DNA from: Camellia lanceoleosa | Taxonomy: Eukaryota; Streptophyta; Magnoliopsida; Ericales; Theaceae | NCBI GenBank assembly: GCA_025200525.1 | Contig: CM045761.1 | Coordinates: forward strand, 57,375,438 to 57,439,437 | Direction of reading: 5' to 3' | Length of the DNA: 64,000 nucleotides | Shown: positions 46,736 through 58,212 of the stretch, in pieces | Numbering within the stretch: the stretch's first letter is position 1 | Layout of the letters: the number at the start of each line of letters is the position of its first letter | Program-made: the position numbers and the translations under genes | The notes under the pieces: model-generated | Databases searched by the model: none | What the model was told of the DNA's origin: nothing | The model's input: the letters and a program-made list of their open reading frames with translations, nothing else

Positions 46736-47705
46736 GGATGGAATTTATGGAGGATTATGACTTTGAGTTACACTATCATCCAGGGAAGGCCAATGTGGTG
46801 GCCAATGCTTTGAGTCAAAAATCTGTGAGTAGTTTGGCAAGTGTGGCCATTCGGGAATGGGATATGCTAGATGTTATTGGAAAGTTTGATTTGCACTTGG
46901 GTGCGTCTGAAGAGAGTATTACCTTGTTTACTTTGAATGCTCAACCTACCTTGGTCAGTAAGGTCATAGAGGCACAACGAGGAGACCGTGATGTGGAATC
47001 AATCCGTGTTAAGATTTCCAATAGGAAGGAAGCGAAAGGTTTGAACGTTCACTCGGATCTGAGTGTACGTTACCTAAACTATTTGTTTGTACCAGAATCT
47101 TGTAGAGAGGAAGTACTTCGGGAGTTCTATCACTCACGCCTTACGGTACACCCGGAAGGCACTAAAATGTATCATGATCTTAGTCGTCAGTTTTGATGGA
47201 GGGGTATGAAACGGGATGTCGCTTTATTTGTATCGAAGTGCTTACTTGTCAACAAGTGAAGGTCGAACACCAAAGACTAGCGAGTTTGTTACAACCTTTA
47301 CCGATAGTCGAGTGGAAATGAGAGCGTGTTACCATGGATTTTGTAGTTGGGCTTCCTAGAACACAACGAGGCAATAACGCCGTTTGGGTGATTGTTGAAA
47401 GGTTGACTAAGTCTACCCATTTCATTCTGATGTGCACCAACGACTCAATTAAACGTTTGGCAGAGTTGTACATTAGAAAGATAGTTCGACTTCATGGAGT
47501 CCCTATGGCTGTTGTGTTGGATAGGGATTCTCGTTACTACCTGGTTATGGAAAAGCCTTCAAAAGGCGTTGGGAACTAAGTTGACTCTTAGCACCGCTTT
47601 TCATCCTCAAACCGATAGACAATCGGAACATACCATTCAGATTTTGAAGGACATGCTTAGAGCTTGTGTTCTTGATTTTAAGGGGCCTTGGGAAAGGCAC
47701 TTACC
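46736..47705 (+). pseudogene. gypsy integrase, N-terminal and partial core
   Basis: 46738-47196 gives YHPGKANVVANALSQKS and the zinc-binding part (REFYHSRLTVHPEGTKMYHD). Next comes a frameshifted segment with VTMDFVVGLPRTQRGNNAVW and VIVERLTKSTHF, then HPQTDRQSEHTIQ and [11 protein letters not shown]. At least three frameshifts or stops occur. The frame is lost at 47705, where AT-rich non-element sequence starts, so the last third of INT and any chromodomain are absent. Confidence 0.9.
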
Positions 47706-47785
47706 GTAAAATGTTACTGTCAACCAGAGTAACATTTTACATGAAAAAGAGTAACATAATACTGTCAAAAAGAGTAACATGTTAC
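47706..47785. repeat. Hairpin and palindrome cluster at the truncation point
   Basis: GTAAAATGTTAC (47706-47717) pairs perfectly with GTAACATTTTAC (47729-47740), with an 11-base loop. A further perfect 12-bp palindrome, GTAACATGTTAC, lies at 47774-47785. The word AGAGTAACAT recurs. It starts exactly where the gypsy pol ends. Confidence 0.8.
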
Positions 47786-49085
47786 TGTTTACGTCAATTT
47801 TGAAGGTGATTTTTTTTTAAAAAAAGAATTTCATAGTTAACATGGATTTTATTTAATAGATCTTGTTGAGAGGATTCTAAAAATCCTAATTTTTATTAAA
47901 AATCAACATCTAGATTAAAAGTTATATTATTTTAAAGTTTAAAATATAATTATCCACTAATGATATTTTGGTAATAGTAGTATGTGTTAGACATTTCAAA
48001 GAAAACTTTTTATACTTATTCTTAATGCATTAAATTTTTATTATGAGAGGGTTTTAACCAAAATTTCCTTTCAAAATCAACTTTTTAAAGCATAGACTAA
48101 CCGAATAATCTCACACAAACTCCCAAAATAAAAATTTATAAGCAATTCAAATAAACAGCACTAAACAACCCCTAAGTGAACAAGTCAAAATTGAATACCT
48201 TTTAAAACTCATTTTTAAACAACTTATTACTCGGCTCCGTTCGACTCATTTATTATCCTAATCTCTTAGTTTATAGTGCACTAGCATGTCACCCGTACTA
48301 TACACGAGATAAAATAATATATTATTGAGATAATTATCTTATTTTTTTGTATTTTATATCTTTTAAATAAAATTTTATATATAACTTTAAGAGTTTTGTT
48401 TTAAATATTCCTTTACTATATATTAAATTAAAATTGTTGTATTGACAATTAACAATTAAAATTATGTTTTGTTATAAAAAAAAATGACATAGTTCTAATA
48501 CTTCACTATTTTACAATAAAAATATATTAATTTTTTTTTAAAATTTATATTGGTTTTTGAAAGGAAAATAATTAAAGAAATTTTAAAAACTTAATGAGTA
48601 AGAAAGAATTATCGTAACATGTAATTTAAAATATCAAAAAAAAAAGTTAAAAAAATGAATAAAGACTTTAAAAAGATGTGATTACAATTAAAACTAACGT
48701 TATATTTATTAATAAGTATAATTTTATTTGGATATCTATTTATACTTTAACATGCTTATTTCAAACAAATATAAAAATAATTAAAAATATTAATAATTTT
48801 GAGTTTTAAAACATGATTTTGTAGACTTGCTATATTAATTTTTGGAAGGAATATATTGGAATATTTTAAAATTAATATATTTTTATTGTAAAATAGTGAA
48901 GTATTAGAACTATGTCATTTTTTTTTTATAACAAAGCATAATTTTAATTGTTAATTGTCAATACAACATTTTTAATTTAACTATACTATATATTACAGTA
49001 AAGGAATATTTAAAACAAAACTCTTAAAGTTATATACAAAACTCTTAAAGGAATATTTTTACAAATAAGAAGAAATTCATGATTC
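47786..49085. repeat. AT-rich repeat with internal inverted repeat
   Basis: From 48288 the motif CTAGCATGTCACCCGTACTA and following ACACGAGATAAAATAATATA match the left end of the 34.2-kb array. The segment 48370-48540 reappears inverted at 48880-49035 (ATGACATAGTTCTAATACTT against its complement, plus AAGGAATATTTAAAACAAAA). It probably represents one or two non-autonomous DNA transposons. No coding sequence. Confidence 0.55.
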
Positions 49086-49282
49086 ATGATTATAGCAACT
49101 CCGGTTTTGACCCTACCTATTTGATATTCTGGGACTCGAGTTTTATAGTTTCCAAATGTTATTTATATCATTTTCCCCTTTATTCTTACTTGAGTTTGGC
49201 TCTTGAGTTAGTTGGAGTATGTTTGGAACAAGTTGGTTGCTTAATTTTCAAACTTGTGTTGCCCAAATTTTTGCTTTTCAGC

Positions 49283-49615
49283 TCAAGTGGCACTTCTTGC
49301 ACTTGAGCGGGCTTTGCAAATTCTCAGTACTTTTGCAGGTTTGCAAAATTACTAAGAGAGTGTATTCTATGCTCGAGCGGTGTTTCTTATGCTTGAGCAG
49401 GTGGGCGCTCAAGTGGCCTTTCATGTGCTCGACCGTTGGCTTTGTTGCTTGTAAAACTGCTGGATGTGTGCTTTCTACGCCCGAGCGTCACTTCTTGCAC
49501 TCGAGCGATGTGTGCCTCTTTCATTGTGTCTTGTCGCTCAAGCGTCACTTCTTGCGCTCGAGCAGAATAACTTATTGTGTCTTGGCGCTTGAGCGTCACT
49601 TCTTGCGCTCGAGCT
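49283..49615 (+). promoter_or_regulatory. CTCGAG dyad cluster in U3 of LTR A2
   Basis: Pairs at 49478/49498, 49535/49555 and 49586/49606, each 20 bp apart, with the spacer TCACTTCTTG repeated. Further degenerate sites are at 49283-49430. AGTACTTTTGCAGG at 49326 is the same interior word as in the other LTRs. Confidence 0.8.
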
Positions 49616-49710
49616 GACTGTGCGTATATAAGTTCGTGAAAATGAATTTTTACATCACTTTTTCAAATCTTTTCTTCCTAAACACTAAAGTTGAAACCCT
49701 CTCTCTCTAA

Positions 49711-49746
49711 AACACACACACACACACACACTCTCTCTCTCTCTCT
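49711..49746. repeat. (AC)n(CT)n microsatellite in LTR A2 leader
   Basis: About ten AC units followed by about eight CT units. Pyrimidine-rich leader, as in other LTRs of the window. Confidence 0.9.
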
Positions 49747-51235
49747 ACATTTTCACTAAGTTCTAGTGATTTCTCCACCCATTTGCCTTTGTTAAAAAGA
49801 GTGAGCATCTCTAGATCTCCATTTTGATCCAAATAGAGTTGGGTTTGAGCATCTTTGAAGTTTTATCCTTGCTTGGCTCATCTTCTCTCTTTGAGGTAGG
49901 GATTTTCTACACCTTCTTATATTTTTTAACTTAGTTATTTTTTGTTGTGTAATAATTGGGGGTTTTGGGAGTATTTTGGACAAACCTAGGGTTTGGGATG
50001 TAAAATCAAAAGAGGGGTTTCTAGTGAATGTGATATAAATGGTCATGGGGTTTGAAAATGAGGTTATATTGTATCACAATTGTTGATTTTGGCATTTGGG
50101 TTGACATTTGGGAAAGAGAGAAGTTAACTTAAAATGGTTCAAATATTTATTTTATATAAATAAATGAAATTGGTATTATAAATACAAAATCGGATGAATG
50201 TTGATGTAAATGGTGCAATTGGATATGTATTACCTCACATTTTTGGAAATTTGAATAAATTATCTGTCTTGAGATTGAATATCTGTTTAAAAATATTTGT
50301 ATTGGGCTATCGGTGGAGGATAGCTATGACTGTTGTAGAAATTGCATGAGGATTAGATGAATTAAAACTAATCTCTTGTGGGTTGTCATTGAGTATGACT
50401 ATATTTTAAATACATTGTATATGTATGATTATTTGAGAGGAAAAAGAAGATGTACTTCATTGAAATTAAGTTGGCCTGTGTATCTAGGGTGAAAATCCAA
50501 AAACCATGCATATATATGGATGCCAATCCCGCAGACAAAATTTCCATAAAATGACAAATTAAAGTGTTTGTGTGATAATTGTGTTAATTTGGGAACCACT
50601 AAGTTGTAGTCTCAGATGGGTTGTCTGAAAAATAATGAAATTAGCTCATGAAGTGAGATGAAATGAATTAACTTGAATTAACGCGAAGGAAAGAGGATTG
50701 AGATGTGAATTTTGGTACTTTATGATTATATAGAATATGGATGTTTTATTACTGGCATTGCAAATAGACATTATACTTATATCTTTGTTAAGATCCATAT
50801 ACTGTGTTAGATTGTTTCTACTAGGTTTTGGCTCACCTTATTTGGGAAAAACCATTTTCAGGTGTTGATGATATGCCTCTGTCGAGGCAATAGCTTGGAG
50901 GGACTTTGAAGCAAGAGCTTCCTTTTGTTGCATTTTCTTTTGTATAGCCTAGGACTTTATTTGTAATGACCTAATCTCGCTTTGGTTGTAACCAAGTAAT
51001 GACTTGGAAAGATATAAGCCCATAGGGCATTTAAATATTTGTTTAACTTTCATTCCTCTTTACTACTTGTAGCACATGCTATAGATTCAGAATGAACTAT
51101 TTATGAATATATAGCGCATGTGTCACTTTTGTATATCTATTCAAATTAATGAAAGTTTATTATTTCGATTATGTTGTCATGCGTTAATTGTGTTGGATTG
51201 GATTATTATAATTATTTTCGGGGCGTTACAATGAT

Positions 51236-53588
51236 ATTGCAACATATGCATTTTAACAATTTTAAATTTTGAAAAAAAATAGATTAAGACTTTGAATTTC
51301 AATTATCATACAACGTTTTTATTTATATAATAATGTAAATAAGGATACGTAATAGATTGGTTAAAATTAATTATAAATATAGTTATATTTAAAATGATAT
51401 GGTTTTGTATAGCTATGTTTTAAATTCTAAAATTTATTTTTAACTTCCTATATAAAAAGATTCAAAATTTTAAATTACATATGATTTTTTTTTTCTAAAA
51501 ACCTATGAATTCGTAGTGGAATAGAGAGAGAAGTACCATAAAGGAAGAGATGAGCAACACATATTAAAGATAAATAATTAAATAATTGACTAATACTTTT
51601 AATAGTTTCAAAAAAATTGATTAAAATTAATATTTTCTTTTTATAGCTTTGAAAAACTATTATATGCCTTTGAAATAATGTTGTGCACTAACTGTCAATT
51701 AATACATATCATGATATCAAAAAAATATTAAAGTAATTTAAAAAAAAAAAAAAAAAAGTAATGGTACACAAACATAAAATCAATACAAAAAAACTTATTA
51801 ATAATGATTTTGTTTAGATTTTGATCTATCACTTCATAATGAATGACATGTTTTTTATTATACAAGTGACCCTATTATACCACTTTAGTATAAAAATTCT
51901 AGTAAAATAATATTAACTAACAAAAAATAGTTATAAAAAAATGAAAACAAAAAAGGGAAAAGGGTTGGTAGCGAGGAGGGAGAAATGACATACAAAATAT
52001 ATAATACAAAATCAAAAAAATGGTCACATATAAAAATAAAATAAAATAAAAAAGAAGAAAAAATGGTATACCTAAAAAATAAAAGAGTATGTTTAAAGAA
52101 TGCAATAGATTAAATATAAACTAACTTCCAAATTGTCTCATAAAAAGAAAGTTAAAAAACAGTGAGTTTCACCATTCCATGAATGTAATATTTAAAGGGC
52201 GAGGAAGACATGAATAGCTTGGAAAAAGTATAATGTACGATGGCTAAGATTTTTGGATAGAAGAAAAGATTGGTTAGAGAAAGAGTGCACAATAATAATT
52301 TTTTTTTATCTTTCCTTTTCTAAATTATAAATCATGGAATCATTATAAAAAATAATAAATTATGAAATTTTTAAAAATATATATACAGTATAGATATGCT
52401 TAAATTTATTTGGGAAGAGAATTGTGTTTAATTATGGAATAGAGAGAATCTAAATATAAGGTTTAATTTTTATTTTATTTTATGTTATGTTTAATTTTAT
52501 ATTTATATAGATCTGACCAGTTGTGAAATATATTAATAGTATACATTTTATGGGAAGTGAGAGAGTTTTTTTTTCATTAGACTTATTTTATGAGAGAAAA
52601 GATTGTATGAGATTTATATTCTTTTCAAATAAAAGTTCGATTTATTTTGAGAAAGAATGGGAGGTTGAGAATTGTGTGTTTTTTTCTTTCTTTCTTTCTT
52701 TTTTTGGGCAATATATTTGCATTAAATAATTTTGAAAGTTAATATTTATATCATTGGAATAGCCAACAAATGTTTTAATTTTTTTTATTATAAAAATCAA
52801 AATTTCAAAAAATTAGATTTAATGTTTTGAAACACTTAGGGCCTCTAAGATAAAAAGTCACTTTGGTATAATATATAGCATAGATAGATATATTATGAGA
52901 TTTAGGAAAGAGATAAATATTAGGGAAAAATTTTTTGGAACTTGTAATTCAATTATTATTTTTTAAATCTATAGTTGCTTTGTTAGCCAATAATATTATT
53001 TTTAAATATTTTTAAAATTACAAAAATTAGCAATTTTAGTTTTTTTTTTTTTTTTTAATCTGTAGTTACTTGGTTAGCCAATAGTACTATTATTAAATAT
53101 TTTCAAAATTACAAAAATTAACAATTGTGGTTTTAATTTTTTTAATCTATAATTTATTTATTTTTTTGGTAATTTGTGTTTTTTTTTTAATGTATAGTTA
53201 CTTTGTTATAAGATGAGATTCAGAAAAAAGAGAAATATTAGGGCGGAGGTTTTAGGAACTTGTAATTCAAAATTTTAGGTGATTTCTTATTTTTTTAATT
53301 ATTATTATTTAGGTAAGTTATGATACGAGTTAAATATGTGATAGATATGTGAGTTTTATTGATTTAAAATATGGTAGTGGGAAATATTTTCAAACCAGAT
53401 TTGTTTAGATAGACTTTATAGATTTTTAAAATTTAAAATTGGATATTGAGAGGCAAATGAAATATTTTAACTGGATAAATAAAAATCAAATTTATTAATT
53501 TATTTGTTTATATATCTGATTTTTAATTTTTTTTTTTTTTATGTTACAATATAATATATAAGATATAGATAGATAGATATCCACAACT
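51236..53588. other. AT-rich non-coding interval
   Basis: Very AT-rich, with many homopolymers. A repeated block (ATCTATAGTTGCTTTGTTAGCC at 52970, near-identical at 53060, broken form) shows local duplication of about 90 bp. ATATAATATATAGCATAGAT-like words at 52868 and 53550 may be ends of the AT-rich transposon family seen at 34.2 and 48.3 kb. No gene is supported. Confidence 0.5.
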
Positions 53589-55266
53589 TTCATTGTAACG
53601 CCCCAAATTTTTAGCCTAACTGATAATGCAACAATCATGGCTCTCTTAAAGGAAAACCAAATATAACTTCTCGTACTTGCAGTACATAATAATAATAGTT
53701 CCTCACGCGATATTACATTGATTCAACAACAAGTAAATAACCAAATAAGCACCCCCAAGGGTTTACAATCTTTCAAGGCTTAAGCGCAGTGCACAAAATG
53801 GTTATTCAAACCCACACATACATAGCCATTGGCTTACAAATAGGATCACAACAAATGAGAATTTTAGTGCTCTCAACACACACATTTCCACGCCCTCAAT
53901 TAGGCGGATTCACCACATCTTTTCCTGCACAAGAATCCGGTAGGGTGAGCATATAGCCCAGTAGGAAATCATTAACAAAGTATATACATTTTATACAAGT
54001 CTCAAGAGATGAATGTACATGCCATGCCATGCCTTTTTGAAAATAAAACACATCTTCATATTTTGAAAACCATCATGCTCAATGATATTATGCAACTTCA
54101 ACTGTTCAAAATTTATTAATTTAATTAAAGTGGGTGGTAAATACAACTCTCGTAATCCCTAGGTCGGTGTCTGCAAGTAGACTATACGAATACTACCAAT
54201 TGTCATTTTTACCGGTATTAACCGGAAGGCTCAACACCTGTCCGCGCAACTTTCTGGTCTTTCACCAAGGACACTCAGGCCAACTTAAACAATTTCGTCT
54301 ACACCATTTATCAAGACTTACCACCGTATTTACACCAAAACCATTTCATGAAAACCTATTTCCCAACATTCTTTTCTCAATGCAAATTTCCAAAGCTTAA
54401 CATAGTCCAATGAATTGAAATGCCAATGTGTGCTTAATAATGCAATGCAACATTATTTCCATATTCAATTGTTCCACACAATATACCATTGTGATCAAAA
54501 TTCTCAATCCTCTTTTCAACACAATTCCACAAGATGAATATATATATATATATATAAATACTTTTATATCCAATTCACTCAAGAGAATAACATAATTTTC
54601 ACATTTCGAGCAATCTCAACAATTTAGTCAATTCAAGACTAAATTAACATTTTAACAACAATTTCTAAAATAAACAACATTTCTCATTTTTTTCACAAAA
54701 TTCGTCATTTATACATAAATAAACAATTTTCAAAACATCCATTTATTTTGGTATACAAAATAAATATGACAACATCTTCCAAAGATTTTCAATATCTTTC
54801 AACGAAAAGACCCAATTTCTAGGTTTTCTCACCAAAACCATTCATCTCCAAAATATTTAGAAGAATCTGCCTAAAATCATCTTTCTTCAATCAATATGCT
54901 TCAAAACCTTCAATTTCTATTTTAAAAGGAAAAGAAATTAAACCCTCTTTCAAAATCACTCATCTTCTTGAAATCAACAATCAATTTCTCAAAGCTATCA
55001 AATGATAATTTCGAAAATCATTTAGATCTTGCAAAAACATATATATAAATCTAAGAAAATCCCTAACTCAAGTTTTGAAGAAGAAATGAGATGAACCCCC
55101 AGAATCAACGGTGTCGAAACTAGATCTTCACCGCACACAACGAAGCCCTCGAGATGATAACCAACTTTGGTGAAGAACTTAGGTCTAAATCCAAATGAAT
55201 TTGGAGAAATCAAACAGAGAAGATGACTTTTAGAGAGAGAAACTCATGATCTGGAATTCTAGAGAG

Positions 55267-55269
<3 letters not shown>

Positions 55270-55300
<31 letters not shown>
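55270..55300. repeat. (AG)n microsatellite in LTR B2
   Basis: About 15 AG units in the leader part of the LTR (CT-rich on the sense strand). Confidence 0.9.
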
Positions 55301-55306
<6 letters not shown>

Positions 55307-55369
55307 AAAGGTGATATGAAATATCAGATTCACGAACTGATATAACATGGTCTGCCCGAGCATGGAATG

Positions 55370-55475
55370 CCCCGCTCGAGCATCAAATACACTAACCCAA
55401 TACTTTTGTAAACAGGTTAAACTTCTGAAACCAAACATTCTCTACTCGAACGCATAAACGGCAGCTCGAGCGGAC
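55370..55475 (-). promoter_or_regulatory. CTCGAG dyads in LTR B2
   Basis: CCGCTCGAGC at 55372, CTACTCGAACGC at 55441 and AGCTCGAGCG at 55462 flank an ACTTTTGTAAAC word. This is a decayed version of the cassette in LTR B1. Confidence 0.6.
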
Positions 55476-55745
55476 AAGCACCTTCGACTGCATTTTGCAT
55501 TTATGTTTTGGGGGCACTGCCCTTCAACCCCGCTAGAGCGCTACCCTAGGACCCGCCAAGCGGCGCTACCCCTTGGACCCTTGCGAGCTGACTAGGCAGC
55601 TCAACCCCTACCAGGGCGCTACCCTTGGACCCGCCAAGACACACTACCCCCTAGACCCCCGCGAGTTGAACGGGCAGCTCGACCCTCGACCGGCCCAGTC
55701 GAAGTGGCAAAACATGAAAGAAGGATCGAAACCGGGATCACTTCA

Positions 55746-56060
55746 ACCTTCCCCTCTTAAAGAATTTCGTCCCTGAAATTTTAAATCAAACTACCCAAAC
55801 AAAGGGGTTTCTAGCGATCAAAGCCACACTATTTCATTTTCAAATCACAATACTAACTCTCAACCAAATTCTACCATTTCTACCATGGTTATCTCATTAA
55901 CAACAACCTCCTAAATATGCATAAACATGAAATTTCCCAAAAAGTAATGGCAACTTTAAACAATCTTATGCTTAAAACAACAACGAACATATCAACATGT
56001 GGTTAACAACTTTAAATTTGTTTTCCCTCAACACTAAGGAATATTACAAACAAAAGCAAC
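55746..56060 (-). other. 3' untranslated part and polypurine tract
   Basis: Between the pol stop (56061) and LTR B2. The minus strand ends with GGGACGAAATTCTTTAAGAG and GGGAAGG, the polypurine tract, at 55747-55775. The rest is AT-rich and non-coding, as usual for chromovirus elements. Confidence 0.7.
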
Positions 56061-56111
56061 TTAAGCATTTTCAAATAAATCCGGATATTTGGAGTGGACT
56101 TCTGCCTCCCA

Positions 56112-56553
56112 CGGCCCTTCCACGTGGTACCGTCGGATCACTAAGGCCGACTTTCATCCCTGCTCAACGGGTGGGTCCTACAATCAAGCTCCCTTATGCC
56201 TTTGCACCCGACGACCAATCTCTGTCCGGCCCAAGGGAACCTTTGCACACCTCCGTTACCTTTTGAGAGGCCTACGCCCCATAGAAACTGTCTACCTGAG
56301 ACTGTCCCTAGGCCCATAGGTCCTGACACAAGGTTAGAATTCTAGCTGTTCCAGAGTGGTATCTCACTGATGACTCGGGCCCCCCGGGAAGGGGGCCTTC
56401 TTCACCCTCCACCTAAGCTGCGCAAGAAAGGCCCAAAGCCAATCCCAAGGAACAGTAAAGCTTCATAGGGTCTTTCTGTCCAGGTGCAGGTAGTCCGCAT
56501 CTTTACAGACATGTCTATTTCACCGAGCCTCTCTCTGAGACAATCCCCAGATT

Positions 56554-56627
<74 letters not shown>

Positions 56628-56972
56628 ATCGTTCACCGGGGCTTCAGTCGCCGGCTCCCCTGTCATCAAGTCACCAACTTCTTTGACTTTCTGGCACTAG
56701 GCAAGTGTCAGCCCCTATACATGGTCTTACGACTTTGCGAAGACCTGTGTTTTTGGTAAATAGTCGCCCGGGCCTGCTCACTGCGACCCCCTTTGTGAGA
56801 AGGCACCCCTTCTCTCGAAGTTATGAGGCTATTTTGCCGAGTTCCTTAGAGAGAGTTGTCTCACACCCCTAGGTATTCTCTACCTACCCACCTGTGTCGG
56901 TTTCGGGTACAGATACCCTTTTGTTGAAGGTCGTTCGAGCTTTTCCTGGAAGTATGGCATGGGTTACTTCAG
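56112..56972 (-). pseudogene. Plastid 23S rRNA fragment (nuclear plastid DNA) inside pol
   Basis: About 860 bp matching, on the minus strand, part of the 3' half of chloroplast 23S rRNA. Recognisable words (plus strand, antisense to rRNA) are GGTCTTTCTGTCCAGGTGCA, ACCGTTATAGTTACGGCC, GAGTTCCTTAGAGAGAG and TGTTGAAGGTCGTTCGAGC, the last typical of plastid rather than mitochondrial rDNA. It differs from the plastid gene I remember mainly by C/T and G/A changes and lacks both rRNA ends, so it is not functional. The short open frames inside it are shadows. Confidence 0.93.
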
Positions 56973-57013
56973 CGACACTTTTACCCCCATGGTGTCTCCA
57001 CGACACTTTTACC
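56973..57013 (-). repeat. 13-bp filler repeat at the plastid DNA junction
   Basis: CGACACTTTTACC occurs at 56973-56985, between plastid DNA and pol, and at 57001-57013 inside pol proper. The junction copy is not expected from either partner and looks copied from 28 bp away, as in template-switching end joining. Confidence 0.8.
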
Positions 57014-58212
57014 AACGGTATAGTTTTGCCCCGTAGCACTTGCTCCCGGGTATCTAATATTTGAACCGGTCGTTCTTCGTAAGAGGCATCCTCATCTACC
57101 TCCAAGTAAACCCAATCAAGAACATGGAAAGGGTCGGGTTCATACTTCCTAAGCATAGATACATGAAATACGTTGTGAACTCCCAAAAGTTGTGGTGGTA
57201 AAGCTAACCGGTACGCCACTTTCCCAATTCACTCTAAGATCTCAAAAGGCCCAATGAACCTTGGAGATAATTTACCACTCTTACCAAATCTCATCAAACC
57301 CCGCCTTGGTGAAATCTCATCAAACCCAGTAACGGTGCATCACCCACTTCGGCCCAACAAACCGGCGATCTACAAGGTCGGCTATATAAGGCCTCAAATG
57401 GTGCCATCCCAATATTAGCTTGGAAACTATTGTTGTAAGCAAACTTAATCAATAGTAAGTGTCTTTCCCAAGGCCCCTTAAAATCAAGGACACAAGCTCT
57501 AAGCATGTCCTCCACGGTCTGAATGGTACGTTCCAACTGTCCATTGGTTTGAGGATGATAAGCGGTGCTAAGAGTCAACTTAGTACCCAACGCCTCTTGA
57601 AGGGTTTTCCATAACCGGGTAGTAAAACAAGGATCGCTATCTGACACAATAGTCATAGGGACTCCATGAAGTCAAACTATCTCTCTAATGTATAACTCTG
57701 CCAAGCATTCAACTGAGTCGCTGGTGCACATCGGAATGAAATGGGTAGACTTAGTCAACCTATCAATAATCACCCAAACGGCGTCATTGCCTTGTAGTGT
57801 TCTAGGAAGCCTAACTACAAAATCCATGGTAACACACTCCCATTTCCACTTGGCTATTGGTAAGGGTTGTAACAAACTTGTTGGTCTTTGGTGTTCGGCC
57901 TTCATTTGTTGACAAGTAAGGCACTTCGATACAAATAAAGTGACATCCCATTTCATACCCGTCTACTAAAACTGACGACTAAGATCATGATACATTTTAG
58001 TGCCTCCTGGGTGTACCGCAAGACGTGTGTGATGGAACTCCCGAAGTACTTCCTCTCTACAAGATTCTGGTACAAACAAACGATCTAGGTAACGTACACT
58101 CAGATCCAAGTGAATGTTCAAACCTTTCTTTTCCTTTCCATTAGAAATCTTAACACAGATTGATTCCACATCACGGTCTCCTCGTTGTGCCTCTATGACT
58201 TTACTAACTAAG

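Larger units (their letters stand above)
38832..47705 (+). mobile_element. Ty3/gypsy element, Tekay/Del chromovirus type, 3' truncated
   Basis: Order: LTR B1 (38832-40740), primer site, leader, gag (split by LTR F), PR, RT, RNase H, INT. The sequence stops matching in the INT core at 47705, just after GPWERHL, where the minus-strand copy at about 57462 continues into FAYNNSF. The 3' third of pol and the 3' LTR are missing. Domain order and the words [17 protein letters not shown] and HPQTD are those of gypsy elements; the related copy with WRHHG and WEAE...KYPDLF suggests a chromovirus. Frameshifts and transition stops show it is dead. Confidence 0.9.
49091..51230 (+). mobile_element. LTR A2: solo LTR with perfect target duplication
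   Basis: 2140 bp from TATAGCAACTCC to GGGGCGTTACA, flanked by ATGAT on both sides (49086-49090 and 51231-51235). No primer site or gag follows. Landmarks shared with A1 and A3 are the dyads at 49283-49615, GAGGTAGGGAT at 49892, GGCTATCGGTGGAGGATAG at 50308, GGCTCACC at 50830 and the ACTTGGAAAG block near 51003. The target duplication proves that this family starts with TA, not TG. Confidence 0.92.
53594..55745 (-). mobile_element. LTR B2: 3' LTR of a minus-strand gypsy element
   Basis: On the minus strand TGAAGTGATCCCGG (55745) to GGGGCGTTACA (53594), 2.15 kb. It is preceded on that strand by an AAGAGGGGAAGG polypurine tract and the GGGACGAAATTC word that closes many gypsy internal regions. 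Homologous to LTR B1 over its length. The U3 holds extra tandem copies (about 90 bp) of a block with GAGCTGCC, CAGCTCGC and GGGTCCA between 55500 and 55690. Confidence 0.9.
56061..58212 (-). pseudogene. gypsy pol 3' half (integrase to C-terminus), interrupted by plastid DNA
   Basis: Reading leftward: INT zinc-binding part (58212-57966: VPESCREEVLREFHHTRLAV), core (57956-57672: KCLTCQQMKAEHQRP, MDFVVRLPRTLQGNDAVW), DRDS-like region and [13 protein letters not shown] (57656-57294), then LPPQLLGVHNVFHVSMLRKY and KVSWRHHG (57219-56986). After the plastid insert the tail resumes at 56111 with WEAEVHSKYPDLFENA and TAA at 56061. Relatives have HHG..EATWE at this point, so the insert sits inside the chromovirus C-terminal region. 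A partial duplication (CTCATCAAACCC twice, 57290-57325) marks a small deletion. Gag, PR and RT are absent. Confidence 0.92.

Noticed and set aside
56089..56759. Open frames of 62-91 codons
   Set aside because: These are shadows within plastid 23S rRNA sequence.
56112..56972. Mitochondrial or bacterial origin of the 23S piece
   Set aside because: The words in the TGTTGAAGGTCGTTCGAGC and GTCTTACGACTTTGC regions fit the plastid gene as I remember it; bacterial contamination is excluded by precise junctions with gypsy pol.
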